Both the position numbers and the translations under genes were made by a program. Positions 5,939 through 5,952 of a stretch of 5,952 bases of DNA are shown one piece after another. The DNA is taken from the NCBI GenBank assembly GCA_041481485.1, contig JBGPBY010000462.1, positions 1 to 5,952 of the forward strand, given 5' to 3'. The notes under the pieces were generated by a model, which was not told the DNA's origin, ran no database searches, and saw nothing but the letters and a program-made list of their open reading frames with translations. Each line of letters starts with the position of its first letter. The first letter of the stretch is position 1. The stretch comes from JBGPBY01 sp041481485 (lineage in GTDB: Bacteria > Acidobacteriota > Terriglobia > 20CM-2-55-15).

Positions 5939-5952
5939 AGTGCGACCGCGCA

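Larger units (their letters stand above)
5659..5952. other. Intergenic region upstream of the flagellar block
   Basis: No credible coding region was found on either strand in these 294 nt. The stretch holds a 6-bp inverted repeat at 5765-5793, two copies of the palindromic repeat (one intact, one degenerate), and a C/G-rich hairpin near the right edge. A TTGACT hexamer occurs on the minus strand (5669-5674), but no good -10 box lies at the right distance. A TAAA on the minus strand (5684-5687) has no well-spaced GCCGATAA partner for sigma-28. The gene beyond the right edge is not visible. Confidence 0.6.

Overview
The window is a compact block of flagellar genes, all on the minus strand. In transcription order (right to left) they are flhA, flhF, flhG, fliM and fliN. 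Spacing is very tight: 9 nt, 5 nt, 11 nt and a 4-nt ATGA overlap, so the five genes read as one operon. Every assignment rests on family motifs visible in the translation. No taxonomic marker gene is present. The flhA-flhF-flhG order followed by fliM-fliN, moderate GC, and GC-rich palindromic repeats in the flanks suggest an environmental Gram-negative bacterium, perhaps Acidobacteriota. That last step is a weak guess.

Layout. Positions 1-72 lie downstream of fliN and hold a GC-rich palindromic repeat at the window edge. Positions 73-1331 encode the C-ring switch proteins FliN and FliM. Positions 1343-3522 encode FlhG (MinD-like ATPase) and FlhF (SRP-type GTPase), the pair that sets flagellar number and position. 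Positions 3532-5616 encode FlhA, the gate of the flagellar type III export apparatus. Positions 5617-5952 are non-coding. They hold a possible sigma-54-like promoter, a second copy of the palindrome in inverted orientation, a degenerate third copy and some small inverted repeats.

How the genes work together. FlhF and FlhG choose where and how often a flagellum is built, FlhA exports the axial proteins, and FliM/FliN form the rotor switch that receives phospho-CheY. FlhG is known in other bacteria to help assemble FliM/FliN-type C-ring complexes, so the flhG-fliM-fliN adjacency makes functional sense.

Main anomaly. flhA carries a single in-frame TAA at 4339-4341 (codon 426 of 695). The reading frame is intact and well conserved on both sides. 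Family comparison puts a glutamate at this position (LKGV-E-I), one base change from TAA. The gene is therefore a very recent nonsense mutant, a sequencing or assembly error, or (much less likely) a recoded or split gene. I found no mobile element, CRISPR array, RNA gene or clearly new system.
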